Below, one piece after another: positions 11,232-19,719 of a stretch of 64,000 bases of DNA. A program made the position numbers and the translations under genes. The notes under the pieces were generated by a model. The model ran no database searches. It worked only from the letters and a program-made list of their open reading frames with translations, and was not told the DNA's origin. Within the stretch, counting starts at the first letter, position 1, and each line of letters begins with the position of its first letter. The stretch is taken from contig CAUJNA010001857.1 in the NCBI GenBank assembly GCA_963377175.1, positions 20,295 to 84,294 of the forward strand, written 5' to 3'. Source of the stretch: Effrenium voratum (taxonomy: Eukaryota; Sar; Dinophyceae; Suessiales; Symbiodiniaceae).

Positions 11232-11762
11232 TCTAGGTCGCCTCCAAGAACTGGGCCGGCGTCCGCACAGGGGCCTCCCAGTGGCTCTGGAAGCGGTGGT
11301 GGCCCGGGTGGTAGGTGTCGAAGTCGCAAATCTCCCATGTGCTGCATCGCCTCGGCGGGCAAGAGCCCGCACAGGACGCACAGAAGCAGCGCCAGCCACA
11401 GAGCACTGCGATGCGCCCCGTTCTTGCAGACCACCAAGACCCGGCCCCCGGCCGCAAGCTCTTTGGCCACCGTGCGCAGCACAGACAGCACTGTGGCCCA
11501 CTTGATGCTCCCGCGGCACACGCCGGTTCCATCGAAGGTGCCGATGTTCTTGATGAACGCGGCCCTGGCAGCCGAAACGTTGCTCCCTGCGCAGAGCACG
11601 GCGCTGATGCCGTTGACACGGAGGAGCTCGGCGTTCCCGCCCGCGTTCAAGCCGCCAATCCACAGTTCCCCCCCCTCAGGGGTCCGCAAGGCCAAGTGCA
11701 TTGGGTGCCTTGGCTGCGCCAGAGGCGACGTCTCAACTCCAAACAGCCGCCGGGCGAACTTA
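11232..11762 (-). CDS. Dual-specificity-phosphatase-like protein (CX5R)
   Basis: The minus-strand frame opens after TTAAG near 11762 with RRLFGVETSPLAQPRHPMHL, then LWIGGLNAGGNAELLRVNGI, ending in a phosphatase loop VLVVCKNGAHRSA. The C-x5-R core (C-K-N-G-A-H-R) matches cysteine-dependent protein phosphatases, although the usual H before the Cys is V. The upstream RRLF...HPMHL...L.GGL layout matches, as I remember it, a large dinoflagellate family. Near the 3' end the best frame changes: HPGHHRFQSHWEAPVRT in the +1 frame runs to a stop at 11232, whereas the original frame continues to 11177. That implies a very short intron or a frameshift around 11330. No N-terminal exon was found. Activity is uncertain. 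Confidence 0.55.
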
Positions 11763-11786
11763 AATCATAACATAATTGCGTGCCAG

Positions 11787-11868
11787 GACCAGGCCAGCGG
11801 CCGTGAAACCAGGCCAGCGGCCGTGAAACAAGGCCAGCGGCCTTGAGACCAGGCCAGCGGCCGCGCTA
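11787..11868. repeat. Four tandem copies of CCAGGCCAGCGGCCGTGAAA
   Basis: Four ~20-bp units differing by one to three bases, each with the palindromic core GGCCAGCGGCC. They lie between the phosphatase-like gene and the small gene at 11962. Confidence 0.8.
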
Positions 11869-11961
11869 GGTAGACAGCGCCCCTACTTTCAACTCGAACC
11901 AGGCATCACGCACAGAATGTTTCAAATAGAAGACGATTACAAAAAAGAAAGAAAGAGAAAT

Positions 11962-12282
11962 CTAGCACGCATTCAAGGCTGGGCGCTTCATGTTGTAGCT
12001 CTCCCGCGCGCGGAAGATCACGTCAGCCGCCCGCGCGCCGCCGTAGGAGTCTGAGACCAAGGTGGACCGCAGCTCGCGAAGCGACTCCTCCGCGACCGCG
12101 CTGGCGAGCGAGTCAAACTTCCGCAGCAGGCCGTACCTAGCGTCCGCCGGCGCCACCGACTTGGCCCAGTCGGCGAACGCGGTGTTGCTGCCACGCGGCG
12201 GGTCCGTGAGCCCGGCCTGCGGCCCCGACCCTTGCCCGGCCAGCGGCCCGCCAGCAGCGCTGTCCACATCCATGTCTGCCAT
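11962..12282 (-). CDS. Small hypothetical protein, 106 aa
   Basis: A complete minus-strand frame runs from ATG at 12282 to a stop at 11962. It starts MADMDVDSAAGGPLAGQG and includes ADWAKSVAPADARYGLLRKF and a predicted helix VAEESLRELRSTLVSD. Base use is GC-rich like the neighbours. A second ATG three codons in could also serve as start. I do not recognise a domain. It could be the first exon of a longer gene, but the stop immediately after KRPALNAC argues for a complete small protein. The flanks (11869-11961 and 12283-12493) show no further exons. Confidence 0.45.
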   Translation of the reverse strand: MADMDVDSAAGGPLAGQGSGPQAGLTDPPRGSNTAFADWAKSVAPADARYGLLRKFDSLASAVAEESLRELRSTLVSDSYGGARAADVIFRARESYNMKRPALNAC

Positions 12283-12493
12283 GGCAAAGCCGCTGGCAAG
12301 GAGGAGCGAAAACAGTCAGAGCTGAAAACTGAAAACCAAAAGGCTGCCAGAAGGACAAGCATTCGAGCCGCCCAGCCGCAAACCCGCAAAGCACAAACGC
12401 TGACAACACTGAGATACCACAAGCTTGAGCCCCAACAAAGACCGGACCAACACATAACTAACACTTGAAGGGCTTAAGTCGTGAGGTCAGCTA

Positions 12494-14056
12494 TTAGTAG
12501 TTAATAATAGTCTTCAGCTTGTTCGCCTGGCTGACTAGTGAAAATCTTAGACGAAAGTGACAAAAGCGCAGGAACAAAACGTGTCCTGTCCACGGCCCAT
12601 TGAAGAAGCTCTCCAGCTCTGCAAGCCCAGGTCGCAGACCTTCGTCTTCTCCGTCGTGGCCTGCGTCGTCTTGGGCGCTGGCCTCGAACATGCTGCACAA
12701 AGCCAGGAACTGCCGGGTCTGCGACCGCGCTCGAGACCACTCAGCCTGCACGCCAGCGGGCTCTGCTTGCAGGAGCTGCAGCCTCGCATCCAGCGCTGCG
12801 GCAGCTCTCCGCCTCAAAACTTGCAAGGCGTGTCTAGAAGTCAAGACGCGCGAGACACAGAAGCAGCCCCCGAGGTTGCCTAAAAGATGGGTGAGCTGTT
12901 CTACAACGTTCCCATTTCTATGCTGGGTGCAGAGTAGGGGCAAGAACAGCTGGTCGGGGCTTTGCGCCGAATCAAGATGCTTCAGCATCTTGATATTTGC
13001 TGCGTGCGCGTCAGAGGTTGTGACCGTGCAGGTGTGGTCGGCGCACACGCTGCAAGCCCCCGCTCCACCTGCGTGGTCAGACAAGGTCTTCCACATGGTC
13101 GCAGAGTTCATGGGCGCCAGAACCTGCGGCGCGCGCACAACGCGCTCATCTTGCACATGAGCTCCCGCGCGCCCGTCGCCCGCCGCGCTGGCCCTCCCCA
13201 AAGTCCACTGCGCGTGTGAGCACAGCAGCGAGCAAGCGCTCACAGGGTCCTTCCCAACCTTCAGATCGAACGTGCTTTCGTCGAACATCAAGTTGCGGAT
13301 GAAGAAAGAAATGGGCTCATTGCGCGATTTCTCGACAAGCCGCTCACACCCTTCTTGCTGGGCACTAAGGACTGCCGCGGCGCAAGTCTGACGGGCCATC
13401 AGAGCTTGGGCGGCAGAAGCCCCTTCCACTTCCTTTGCAATCTGCCTTGCCGTGGCGCTCTCCGAGCCAAACCCTGCGCGAAGCACCGCCTCTGGCGTCC
13501 AAGTCTTCCAGGCACCGCGGCCGGCAGCTTGAGCTCGGCCCAGGTCGCGCCCTGGCATTCGGTGATCGCTCGTTCGAGCACGCCCGCTTTTGTTGAAGCT
13601 CTTGCCCTGCAGCGCCAGCTGCTTCTGTTTCAGCTGCTCCGCAGCTTGTCCCCGGCGGCGAACAGCATTCTGGGCTTGCTGCTGGCGCCTGGGTCCTACT
13701 GCCAGGCGCCGCAGTGCCGGCCGACGGCCACGCCGGGCGGCCGCAGCTTCGCCTGGGCCACCTGCAGCTTGCTCAGCTTCGCCTTCCGCTTCTTCTGCCT
13801 CCGCATCTCCTGCTTCTTCCGCCTGGCCCGCGGCCGCTCTTTTGCGACCTCGGCCACGCCGGCACCCCGCTGCTCCTTCAGCCGGGCCAGCAGCCGAGTT
13901 GCCTCCGCCCTGGCCCCGCTCGCTTCGCTCTGACAGCTCGGGCTCCAGGCTGCCGTACTGCTCCACCAGGCGTAAGACATCACCGAAGTCGAGAGGCCGG
14001 GCTGCCATGAGCGGCGCCGCCCACTCGAGCCACGTGCTACAGCACGCGCCGGCCAC
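12494..14056 (-). CDS. Large single-exon frame, dinoflagellate-expanded family with DDE-like spacing
   Basis: 520 codons on the minus strand. The N terminus (LDFGDVLRLVEQYGSLEPEL) is followed by an Ala/Glu/Arg-rich region. The middle has TWTPEAVLRAGFG, LMFDESTFDLKVG, SATMWKTLSDH, TTSDAHAANIKMLKHLD and LFLPLLCTQHRNGN. I remember WTPEAVLRAGF and the FDESTFDLK element as hallmarks of a dinoflagellate family. In 13696-14058 a second minus frame carries a more natural basic coiled segment (EATRLLARLKEQRG, then KKQEMRRQKKRKAKLSKLQ). The real protein may therefore switch frames twice there, by short introns or frameshifts. An Asp in FDESTFD, an Asp in SDAHAAN and a Cys-x2-His downstream are spaced like an RNase-H-fold transposase core, but this is weak inference. 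The next ATG (MAARPLDFG, 14008) is an equally plausible start. Confidence 0.5.
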   Translation of the reverse strand: MAGACCSTWLEWAAPLMAARPLDFGDVLRLVEQYGSLEPELSERSERGQGGGNSAAGPAEGAAGCRRGRGRKRAAAGQAEEAGDAEAEEAEGEAEQAAGGPGEAAAARRGRRPALRRLAVGPRRQQQAQNAVRRRGQAAEQLKQKQLALQGKSFNKSGRARTSDHRMPGRDLGRAQAAGRGAWKTWTPEAVLRAGFGSESATARQIAKEVEGASAAQALMARQTCAAAVLSAQQEGCERLVEKSRNEPISFFIRNLMFDESTFDLKVGKDPVSACSLLCSHAQWTLGRASAAGDGRAGAHVQDERVVRAPQVLAPMNSATMWKTLSDHAGGAGACSVCADHTCTVTTSDAHAANIKMLKHLDSAQSPDQLFLPLLCTQHRNGNVVEQLTHLLGNLGGCFCVSRVLTSRHALQVLRRRAAAALDARLQLLQAEPAGVQAEWSRARSQTRQFLALCSMFEASAQDDAGHDGEDEGLRPGLAELESFFNGPWTGHVLFLRFCHFRLRFSLVSQANKLKTIINY

Positions 14057-14450
14057 AAGCTGATTCAGGAAAAAAGAGACTTAGCGCTTCCTGCCTGCCT
14101 ACTCCCTTAACCTCATCTTGCACCTCCTCTCTAGCAAGCGTTTTGCTGTTACCCTGGCCACTCGCCCCGAGGGAACCTGCTGCCAGCCAAAAAAAACTAC
14201 TGTGTAATCAAGAATGTAACCTTGCGCTGCCTACAAGCAAACGAAGCTAAAATGCAAAACTTTCCATAAACATTATCTCACGAAAAAACAAGTTGTTTAA
14301 ACAACATGACATATTCTGTTAAATTGTTTCATGTTAAAAAAGAAGTTGCAGAAACTTCTTGTTAATAAGATAACTTGTTTGTTTCCACGAAAACTTAATT
14401 TAAAAACATTCCAAAACAATTTAAAGAACATTGTTTGCTCCTAAAGAACA
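14057..14450. other. AT-rich spacer between opposite-strand gene blocks
   Basis: Composition drops sharply from about 60 percent GC to mostly A/T. It contains self-complementary words such as ACAAGTTGTTTAAACAAC and GAAGTTGCAGAAACTTC, and repeated AACATTGTTTG / AACATTGTTG. No frame is supported. It separates the minus-strand array from the plus-strand reverse-transcriptase-like element, so it may hold that element's 5' end. Confidence 0.5.
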
Positions 14451-15625
14451 TTGTTGTCGCGTTTCCTAGGAGGCCTCTCACAGGCTTTTTTGAAAACGCC
14501 CAAAGTATTTGCATTATGCCGCGAGTCTGCCGCATCCTTTCGTGCCGAAGTCGTGACTATGATACCTTCTCGATTACAACACCGCTATGCATGGGGGCTG
14601 CGACTTCATGCACCCCTTCCCACCGCTCGCACCCTGCCCAAACCGACCAAAGACTGGAGACCAATCATTTCTTTCTTTCGCGCGTGGGCTGCGCCTCTTC
14701 TCACGGTCTTCGGCGCCCTCATCTTTGAGCTCACCAAAAATCACCTTTCCGGACGTTCTTCAGGAGCTGGTACAACAACTCTGGGGTGCGCTGTCGTCCG
14801 CAGACCCTACGGAGTACATACAGTTGGTGTCACAAGACCTGTCCGGTTTCTTCACATCAATCCCCACTGAACGTTTTCACCAAGCTCTCCAGGTTCTACT
14901 TCATCGCTATGATCAGGTGGTGGGTCCACGCAACGCATCACACTGGTCGGTCTATGAAGTGAAGTCTGATCATCGGCGTCGCATGTTTAAAGGAAAATGG
15001 CGCCGTCAAACAAAAGTCCCCCGGTTTTTTTTCGCGAAGAAGACCTACAGTGTCTCCTCGACTTCGTCATTGACAACAGTCACTTCGAGATCAATGGCTA
15101 CTTGTTCCTCTGTGCAATCTCGTTGCTACGGTTGAGGACTATTTCTGGCATCAGACCATGGATACGCTTAGGTTTCAAATGCCAGACTTTGGTGTGATCT
15201 GGCACGAGCGCTATGTCGACAATCGCTTCATACTTTTGCGGGATGCAGCGCCTTCGACAGCAGTCCTTCGAAACTTTCTGTCACTGGAATTTTGTCGTCC
15301 TCCAGTCATGCTGGAGACGCAAAATGACACCGAAGTGCTTGGGCACATGTGTGACTCAGCCTCCAGGACTATCACACCACAGCTGCCCGATCATCCGTCT
15401 CAGATCAAAGGTATTCGAAGCGCCAATGATCAGATGTTTACTTACTCCTCGTGGTCATCCAGATCGTGGCTCATTGTGCGTGGAGCTCAACCAGCAATCC
15501 AACAACAAGTGGGTCTCGATGCCCTCAAACGTTTTTATGAAGCCAAAGGCTTCAACCCGGATTTGTTGAGAGATGTTCGCCGAAGAGTGGAACCAAATGA
15601 GCATGTTGATCCGATTTGCATTGTT
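14451..15625 (+). pseudogene. Decayed reverse-transcriptase-like gene (YVDN variant)
   Basis: The plus-strand pieces in order are PTKDWRPIISFFRAW (frame of 14451), QDLSGFFTSIP at 14833 (frame of 14587; the D-x-x-x-F-F block is RT motif A), REEDLQCLLDFVIDNSHFEI (frame of 14997), VATVEDYFWHQTMDTLRF and HERYVDNRFILL at about 15203-15238 (frame of 15158). VLGHMCDS and the RT C terminus follow. YVDN sits where active RTs have YxDD, so the second Asp is Asn. The pieces lie in at least three frames, with shifts near 14745, 15020 and 15100. The glycine/proline-rich motif B expected just before VPLCNL is missing. The layout matches, from memory, a multi-copy RT-like family of dinoflagellates. As written it cannot give one protein. 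Confidence 0.65.
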
Positions 15626-15738
15626 GATGTCTTTGCTCACTTGCGATTGCTCATGTGTGATTGTGCGCATGTGTGCATGGTTTGGAGCTGGCTCGGACTT
15701 TGTGGTTGTTTGTTTGTCTGTGCTTATCCTTCTATTGG

Positions 15739-16276
15739 CATGGCGTCGGCGCATCCCATTCAGCTTGAGGTTGCTGACTCGACTAGACGGCCCCCTCATG
15801 CAGTCTACACGGTGAGCAGCCTATTGCGCCCGGATGGGACAGTCCAGACCACCAGTCAGGTCACCTTGGACCAGTTCCCTAGCTTCATCAATGAGGTGCA
15901 GCTTTTCGTACAGACGCACGGCATGGTGCATCTGCGGAATGTTCAGAGCCACAGCTCCTCGCGCACCGCCCATGCGATGCAAGACCGGACAACAACGCGC
16001 TCACGCTCCCCAGTGCCTCGCCGATCTCGGGTTAGGCTTACCCCTGGGCCTCGTGGCAAATCCGAAGATGATGATGACTGGGGCGAATGGACACATAGTG
16101 GTCGCCGGAGTCATGAGGACCGTAGGCGACCTCGGTCGCCATCAGCGCCACCAGCCGCTTCGAACAGCAGGACCGACCATCCGACGCACACGGTTGACCT
16201 CATTCAGCTTCGTGTGCGCTTCGGCACCATCACTGGGCAGCCATCACTTCGTGCCTCGCCCGGGCTGTCAGGTTGA
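15739..16276 (+). CDS. Arg/Ser-rich ORF downstream of RT-like gene
   Basis: The ATG at 15739 (MASAHPIQLEVADSTRRPP) leads to SSLLRPDGTVQTTSQVTLDQ, then a long Arg/Ser/Pro region (TRSRSPVPRRSRVRLTPGPR) with an acidic patch EDDDDWGEW, ending at a stop at 16276. The upstream interval 15625-15738 is T/G-rich and intron-like although it stays open in the same frame. In the last 100 bp a different frame (QVEEIAIRINEVLYYTLP) looks more protein-like, so a frame change or splice may lie near 16240. The basic low-complexity composition resembles nucleic-acid-binding partners of retroelements, but no domain is recognised. Confidence 0.35.
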
Positions 16277-16339
16277 GGAAATTGCCATACGTATCAACGA
16301 GGTTTTGTACTACACCCTTCCTTGCATTGCGGAGTGTCT

Positions 16340-17086
16340 ATCCTGACCCATCCAAATGGAAGCAGTCTTGGGAGACAGTGTGCCGGAGCCTCATGCCGCA
16401 CCGTGAGAACATCATCCGGGATGAGCACAGAGTGAGATCTGTCTCGGAGCTGGCAGCAGAGAGACTCCCGCATGGCAACCCAGGAGCTTGGACCACTGAG
16501 GTCATCCGTGAGATCTCCCGGGAGTTTGACATCGCTGTAGACAATTTGCCTGAGCAACTCATTGTTCAGTTGGGCGTCCTGGAAAAGTGCTGGCCGTACA
16601 TCCAGAAGACTTCGAGGACATACTACCGTTTCCAGCCCGGCAAAAAGGATTCTCGGAACAATCGCTATGGGATCATCTTCTCCTTTGAGCCGCGCCGCAA
16701 GCTACCGGATAACCTTCGCACTCAGTCGATCTCGCCGTTCTTTTGGGCGCCCAACACCGAAGTCATTTCCGCCATTGGCATCTTGAAAGACGAGGAGCTC
16801 ATCCGACCTTCGAAATGGCAGAAGCATCCACCTCCCAACGACGAGTACACCAACTGGAACGATGTGTGGATTCCGCCGATGGGCTTCTATTGCAGAGGGC
16901 TGCGTCGGAGGAATGGCACGCTTGCGCCAGCATCACTGCATGATTCCACGCGGCGGCACGTACGCAGACATTGCCGCTTCCCACTACTATGAATGCATTC
17001 AAGCCAAAGATGGTAGGTGGAAACTTCGATCATTTATTGCGGTCCCAAGCTGCGTGGGGATGTTCTGGCGACTGTTTCCTGCATGA
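16340..17086 (+). pseudogene. Frameshifted ORF associated with the RT-like element
   Basis: The main frame reads PDPSKWKQSWETVCRSLMP, REISREFDIAVDNLPEQLIV, TYYRFQPGKKDSRNNRYGII, ISAIGILKDEELIRPSKW and MGFYCRG. Near 16895 the sensible reading moves to the next frame (ASEEWHACASI). Near 16945 it moves again, to MIPRGGTYADIAASHYYECI and QAKDGRWKLRS. Two frameshifts in 60 bp suggest decay. The IGILKDEELIRPS...GFYCRG segment resembles a module that, in my memory, accompanies this RT family in dinoflagellates. A distant similarity to ADP-ribosyltransferase folds (an IL-x-G-x-I-R-P-S-like turn before a GFY) is possible but unproven. Confidence 0.4.
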
Positions 17087-17362
17087 CCTTGTGACAGCCC
17101 TGCCAGTGAGGCGCATACTCGACGATTCCCACGCAGCAACAATATGCGGTTTGTGGCAGTTGACTTTTCGTGATATTCATCATGACGTTTTCAGCTGCTT
17201 GGATTGCTCTTCCGGAAAAGTCCATCCTGTGCCGATCAGCCTGCAGAGTTGCGTGATTGTAAGGTTTGCATGTTTGCTTGCTTGTGGGTCTTGATGCTTC
17301 TGTAGTTTGTGGTTTATGCCTGATCGCGTCACAGAACCATTGCCGGCCTGTTCCCCAACCGT
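17087..17362 (+). other. Probable intron or spacer with GT-AG candidate
   Basis: No clear coding content. 17259-17305 starts GTAAGG, is rich in TTTGCTTGCTTG and ends TTCTGTAG, which fits a 47-bp spliceosomal intron of the size inferred elsewhere in the window. Confidence 0.3.
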
Positions 17363-17363
17363 C

Positions 17364-17853
17364 ATGGATCACGGTGACATTTTACAAGAAGGCCGTTACC
17401 TACTACACTCCATCTCGTCGCAGATCAGTATACTAGTGGCTGGACTACAACGCCTTGAAGGCATCCACAACCACCGCTTCCTCCTGCTGCACCCGCTGTT
17501 CCTCCTGTGGTACCTCCAGCACCGACGGCGCCAGAGGTACTTCCACCGCTGCCGCCGCCTTCGACGCGTGCACCGACATCTCCAAAGGCACTGGCAACGA
17601 GAACATCCTTCACATTGATGCTTACAGTATTGCACTGGTAGCCACGTCTACCAATCTAGCAGAAGATGATGATCTGATTGAGCCCGTCAGTGACAGTGCA
17701 TCCAGGGAACGCAACAGGAGGAAACGGTCGATGGAGACCCCCATCAGCACCGCTCTCGGAGCCGCAGTCGTCGCAGGCGACCACTCAATCGTCGCGGCCC
17801 CATGCTATCATCAGAATATCGCAGTGCCGCGCCGAAAGCTCCTCTTGCAGTGA
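17364..17853 (+). pseudogene. Proline-rich ORF, frames broken
   Basis: ATG at 17364 gives MDHGDILQEGRYLLHSISSQ and then ILVAGLQRLEGIHNHR. From about 17480 the natural reading is a Pro/Ala-rich stretch in another frame (PPLPPAAPAVPPVVPPAPTA). From about 17650 a third frame gives DDDLIEPVSDSASRERNRRK. The acidic-then-basic segment looks like a linker with a nuclear-localisation-like RRKR. The pieces are collinear with the upstream RT-like element and on the same strand. I recognise no domain. Confidence 0.3.
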
Positions 17854-18374
17854 AGGCTACGCCAGCATGTCGTCCATCCGAACTGCTCCGAGGCCGCTGA
17901 AGTTCGGTGCCAGGTAAAAGACACTCAGCTCTCTGACGCAGCAGGTGTGCACTTCATTTTGCCCAGGTTGTGTTGTCTCGCAGCTGCCTTTTGCTTGAGT
18001 TGTCCTTGCATTGCTTACGGTTGCCATGTGGCTTTCTCCGGAGTTCGTGAACAACCTGATTGCCGTGCTCAACGTTCTTGCCTCACAAATTTCGACATCT
18101 CTGGACACTCCCAGGATGGCGCCCAGACGGCCACGCAACTCGCGGCATGGTCTAGGGCCACGCATCATGACGGAACGCATCACGCATGCCGCCTTGAACT
18201 AGGACTGGACACATCCTCGACCTGGTACATACCTGAGCTATCGCCCCCTCGTGATGAACGTCGTGAAGTTCCAGGCCCAGGAGCGCAACATGAGCCTCGC
18301 CCAGGAGGTGTGCTCAGCAATGCTCTCGTGGACCGGCTCCCCCCGCCATCACGGTACACACCGATCGTGGACCC

Positions 18375-18695
18375 GTGACGACACCTACCTCTACCCCGGA
18401 CTCTGATTCGGACCATTCTATCCGTCCGCATCCTGGTGCTTCGTCGTTTCGCCCGTCCCCCACAGTGGTGCATGGTCCTCGTGAACTTCTGCAAGAGTTC
18501 ACGATAGCCCTCCGCAATGCATACCATGAACCATTCACGGCATGGACGCAAGGGGAATTGGATGAGATGGTCAGGCGAAAAAGGGACAAGGACGCGAGGC
18601 CCACCTACAAGACTATTGCCCGCTCCCTCCAGAAGACCGCGGAGGAAGTCAAGCATGCCTGGAAGGTCTACCAGCAACTTGAGGCACGCAACTAG
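18375..18695 (+). CDS. SANT/Myb-like DNA-binding domain protein, 106 aa
   Basis: An intact frame runs from ATG at 18375 to a stop at 18693. After an acidic and proline-rich N terminus, residues about 48-105 read FTAWTQGELDEMVRRKRDKD, then TYKTIARSLQKTAEEVKHAW and KVYQQLEARN. This is the three-helix pattern of SANT/Myb/trihelix domains: an early Trp in W-T-x-x-E, a middle I-A-x-x-L turn, and a late W. It is the last ORF of the plus-strand block and lies 200 bp before the scaffold gap. It could encode a DNA-binding accessory of the RT-like element or be a captured host exon. The antisense frame over the same region has no domain features. Confidence 0.45.
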   Translation: MTTPTSTPDSDSDHSIRPHPGASSFRPSPTVVHGPRELLQEFTIALRNAYHEPFTAWTQGELDEMVRRKRDKDARPTYKTIARSLQKTAEEVKHAWKVYQQLEARN

Positions 18696-18900
18696 ACTCC
18701 GGTGAGCTCCGCAGAGCTTGTGCCGTAAAAATCTTCTTGTGTGTTGTGAGTTGTGTCGGATTCTTTGCTTTGCTTTGCTTGTCATGCAGTCTTGAGGGGT
18801 CAAGTCATGATGGAGCAAAATGTTCAGACGTTCATAACCTGGACTCATGGAGTGCAGCCGACGTGGCTGCAGTATCACAGCCCCTCACTTCACGACCGTG

Positions 18901-19000
18901 NNNNNNNNNNNNNNNNNNNNNNNNNNNNNNNNNNNNNNNNNNNNNNNNNNNNNNNNNNNNNNNNNNNNNNNNNNNNNNNNNNNNNNNNNNNNNNNNNNNN
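18901..19000. other. Assembly gap (100 N)
   Basis: Exactly 100 N, the usual placeholder for a gap of unknown size. The right edge starts directly in a microsatellite. The left and right flanks differ in strand and gene content, so contiguity across this point should not be assumed. Confidence 0.99.
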
Positions 19001-19109
19001 GTGTGTTGTTGGTGTGTTGTTGGTGTGTTGTTGGTGTGTTGTTGGTGTGTTGTTGGTGTGTTGTTGGTGTGTTGTTGGTGTGTTGTTGGTGTGTTGTTGG
19101 TGTGTTGTT

Positions 19110-19201
<92 letters not shown>

Positions 19202-19240
19202 TTTGTTTGTTTGTTTGTTTGTTTGTTTGTTTGTTTTTGT
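19001..19240. repeat. GTGTGTTGTTG, GT and GTTT microsatellites
   Basis: About ten copies of the 11-mer GTGTGTTGTTG (19001-19110), then about 45 GT units, then about ten GTTT units. It gives long false frames rich in C and V. Confidence 0.95.
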
Positions 19241-19719
19241 TTCTTTGCGCGGGCGTGTTAACGTGCGACCAACTACGCTGGCGCAGCCAGCGAGCTAAGC
19301 TAGTCCCTGGCAGTCATTTGAGAAGGCGCATGACTGGCAGCATGCGGGTTTCATGCAAAACCACACCTCGCACACCTTCTCCTAACGCCCCAAGGCCGCC
19401 CCACGCCACCACCCCGTCGCAGCGAGGCGCAGCTTGGCGGCCACGGAGTACTGTGTCGACGTTTTCAGCAATGCGGCGGGCTGCGCTGCCGCCGCCCGGT
19501 ACTCCGAGACCGTCAGCCGGTCCTCATTCAGCACATGGCCGGAGTGCGAAAACAACGGTCTCACCAGAATAGTTGCACAAACCACTGCGAAATTCTGAAA
19601 CATATGTTAGTTGCTCATGACTGGACCTGCCCAGAAGTGAAATAACGCCCGACAACACCAAAAGGCCAACTTGTCTTGGACAAGTTGGCCTCACAAGATG
19701 TGCGTTTTCAATCACACTT

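Noticed and set aside
18180..18878. 232-codon minus frame opposite the SANT-like ORF
   Set aside because: The plus strand has the recognisable three-helix pattern and agrees with the direction of neighbouring ORFs.
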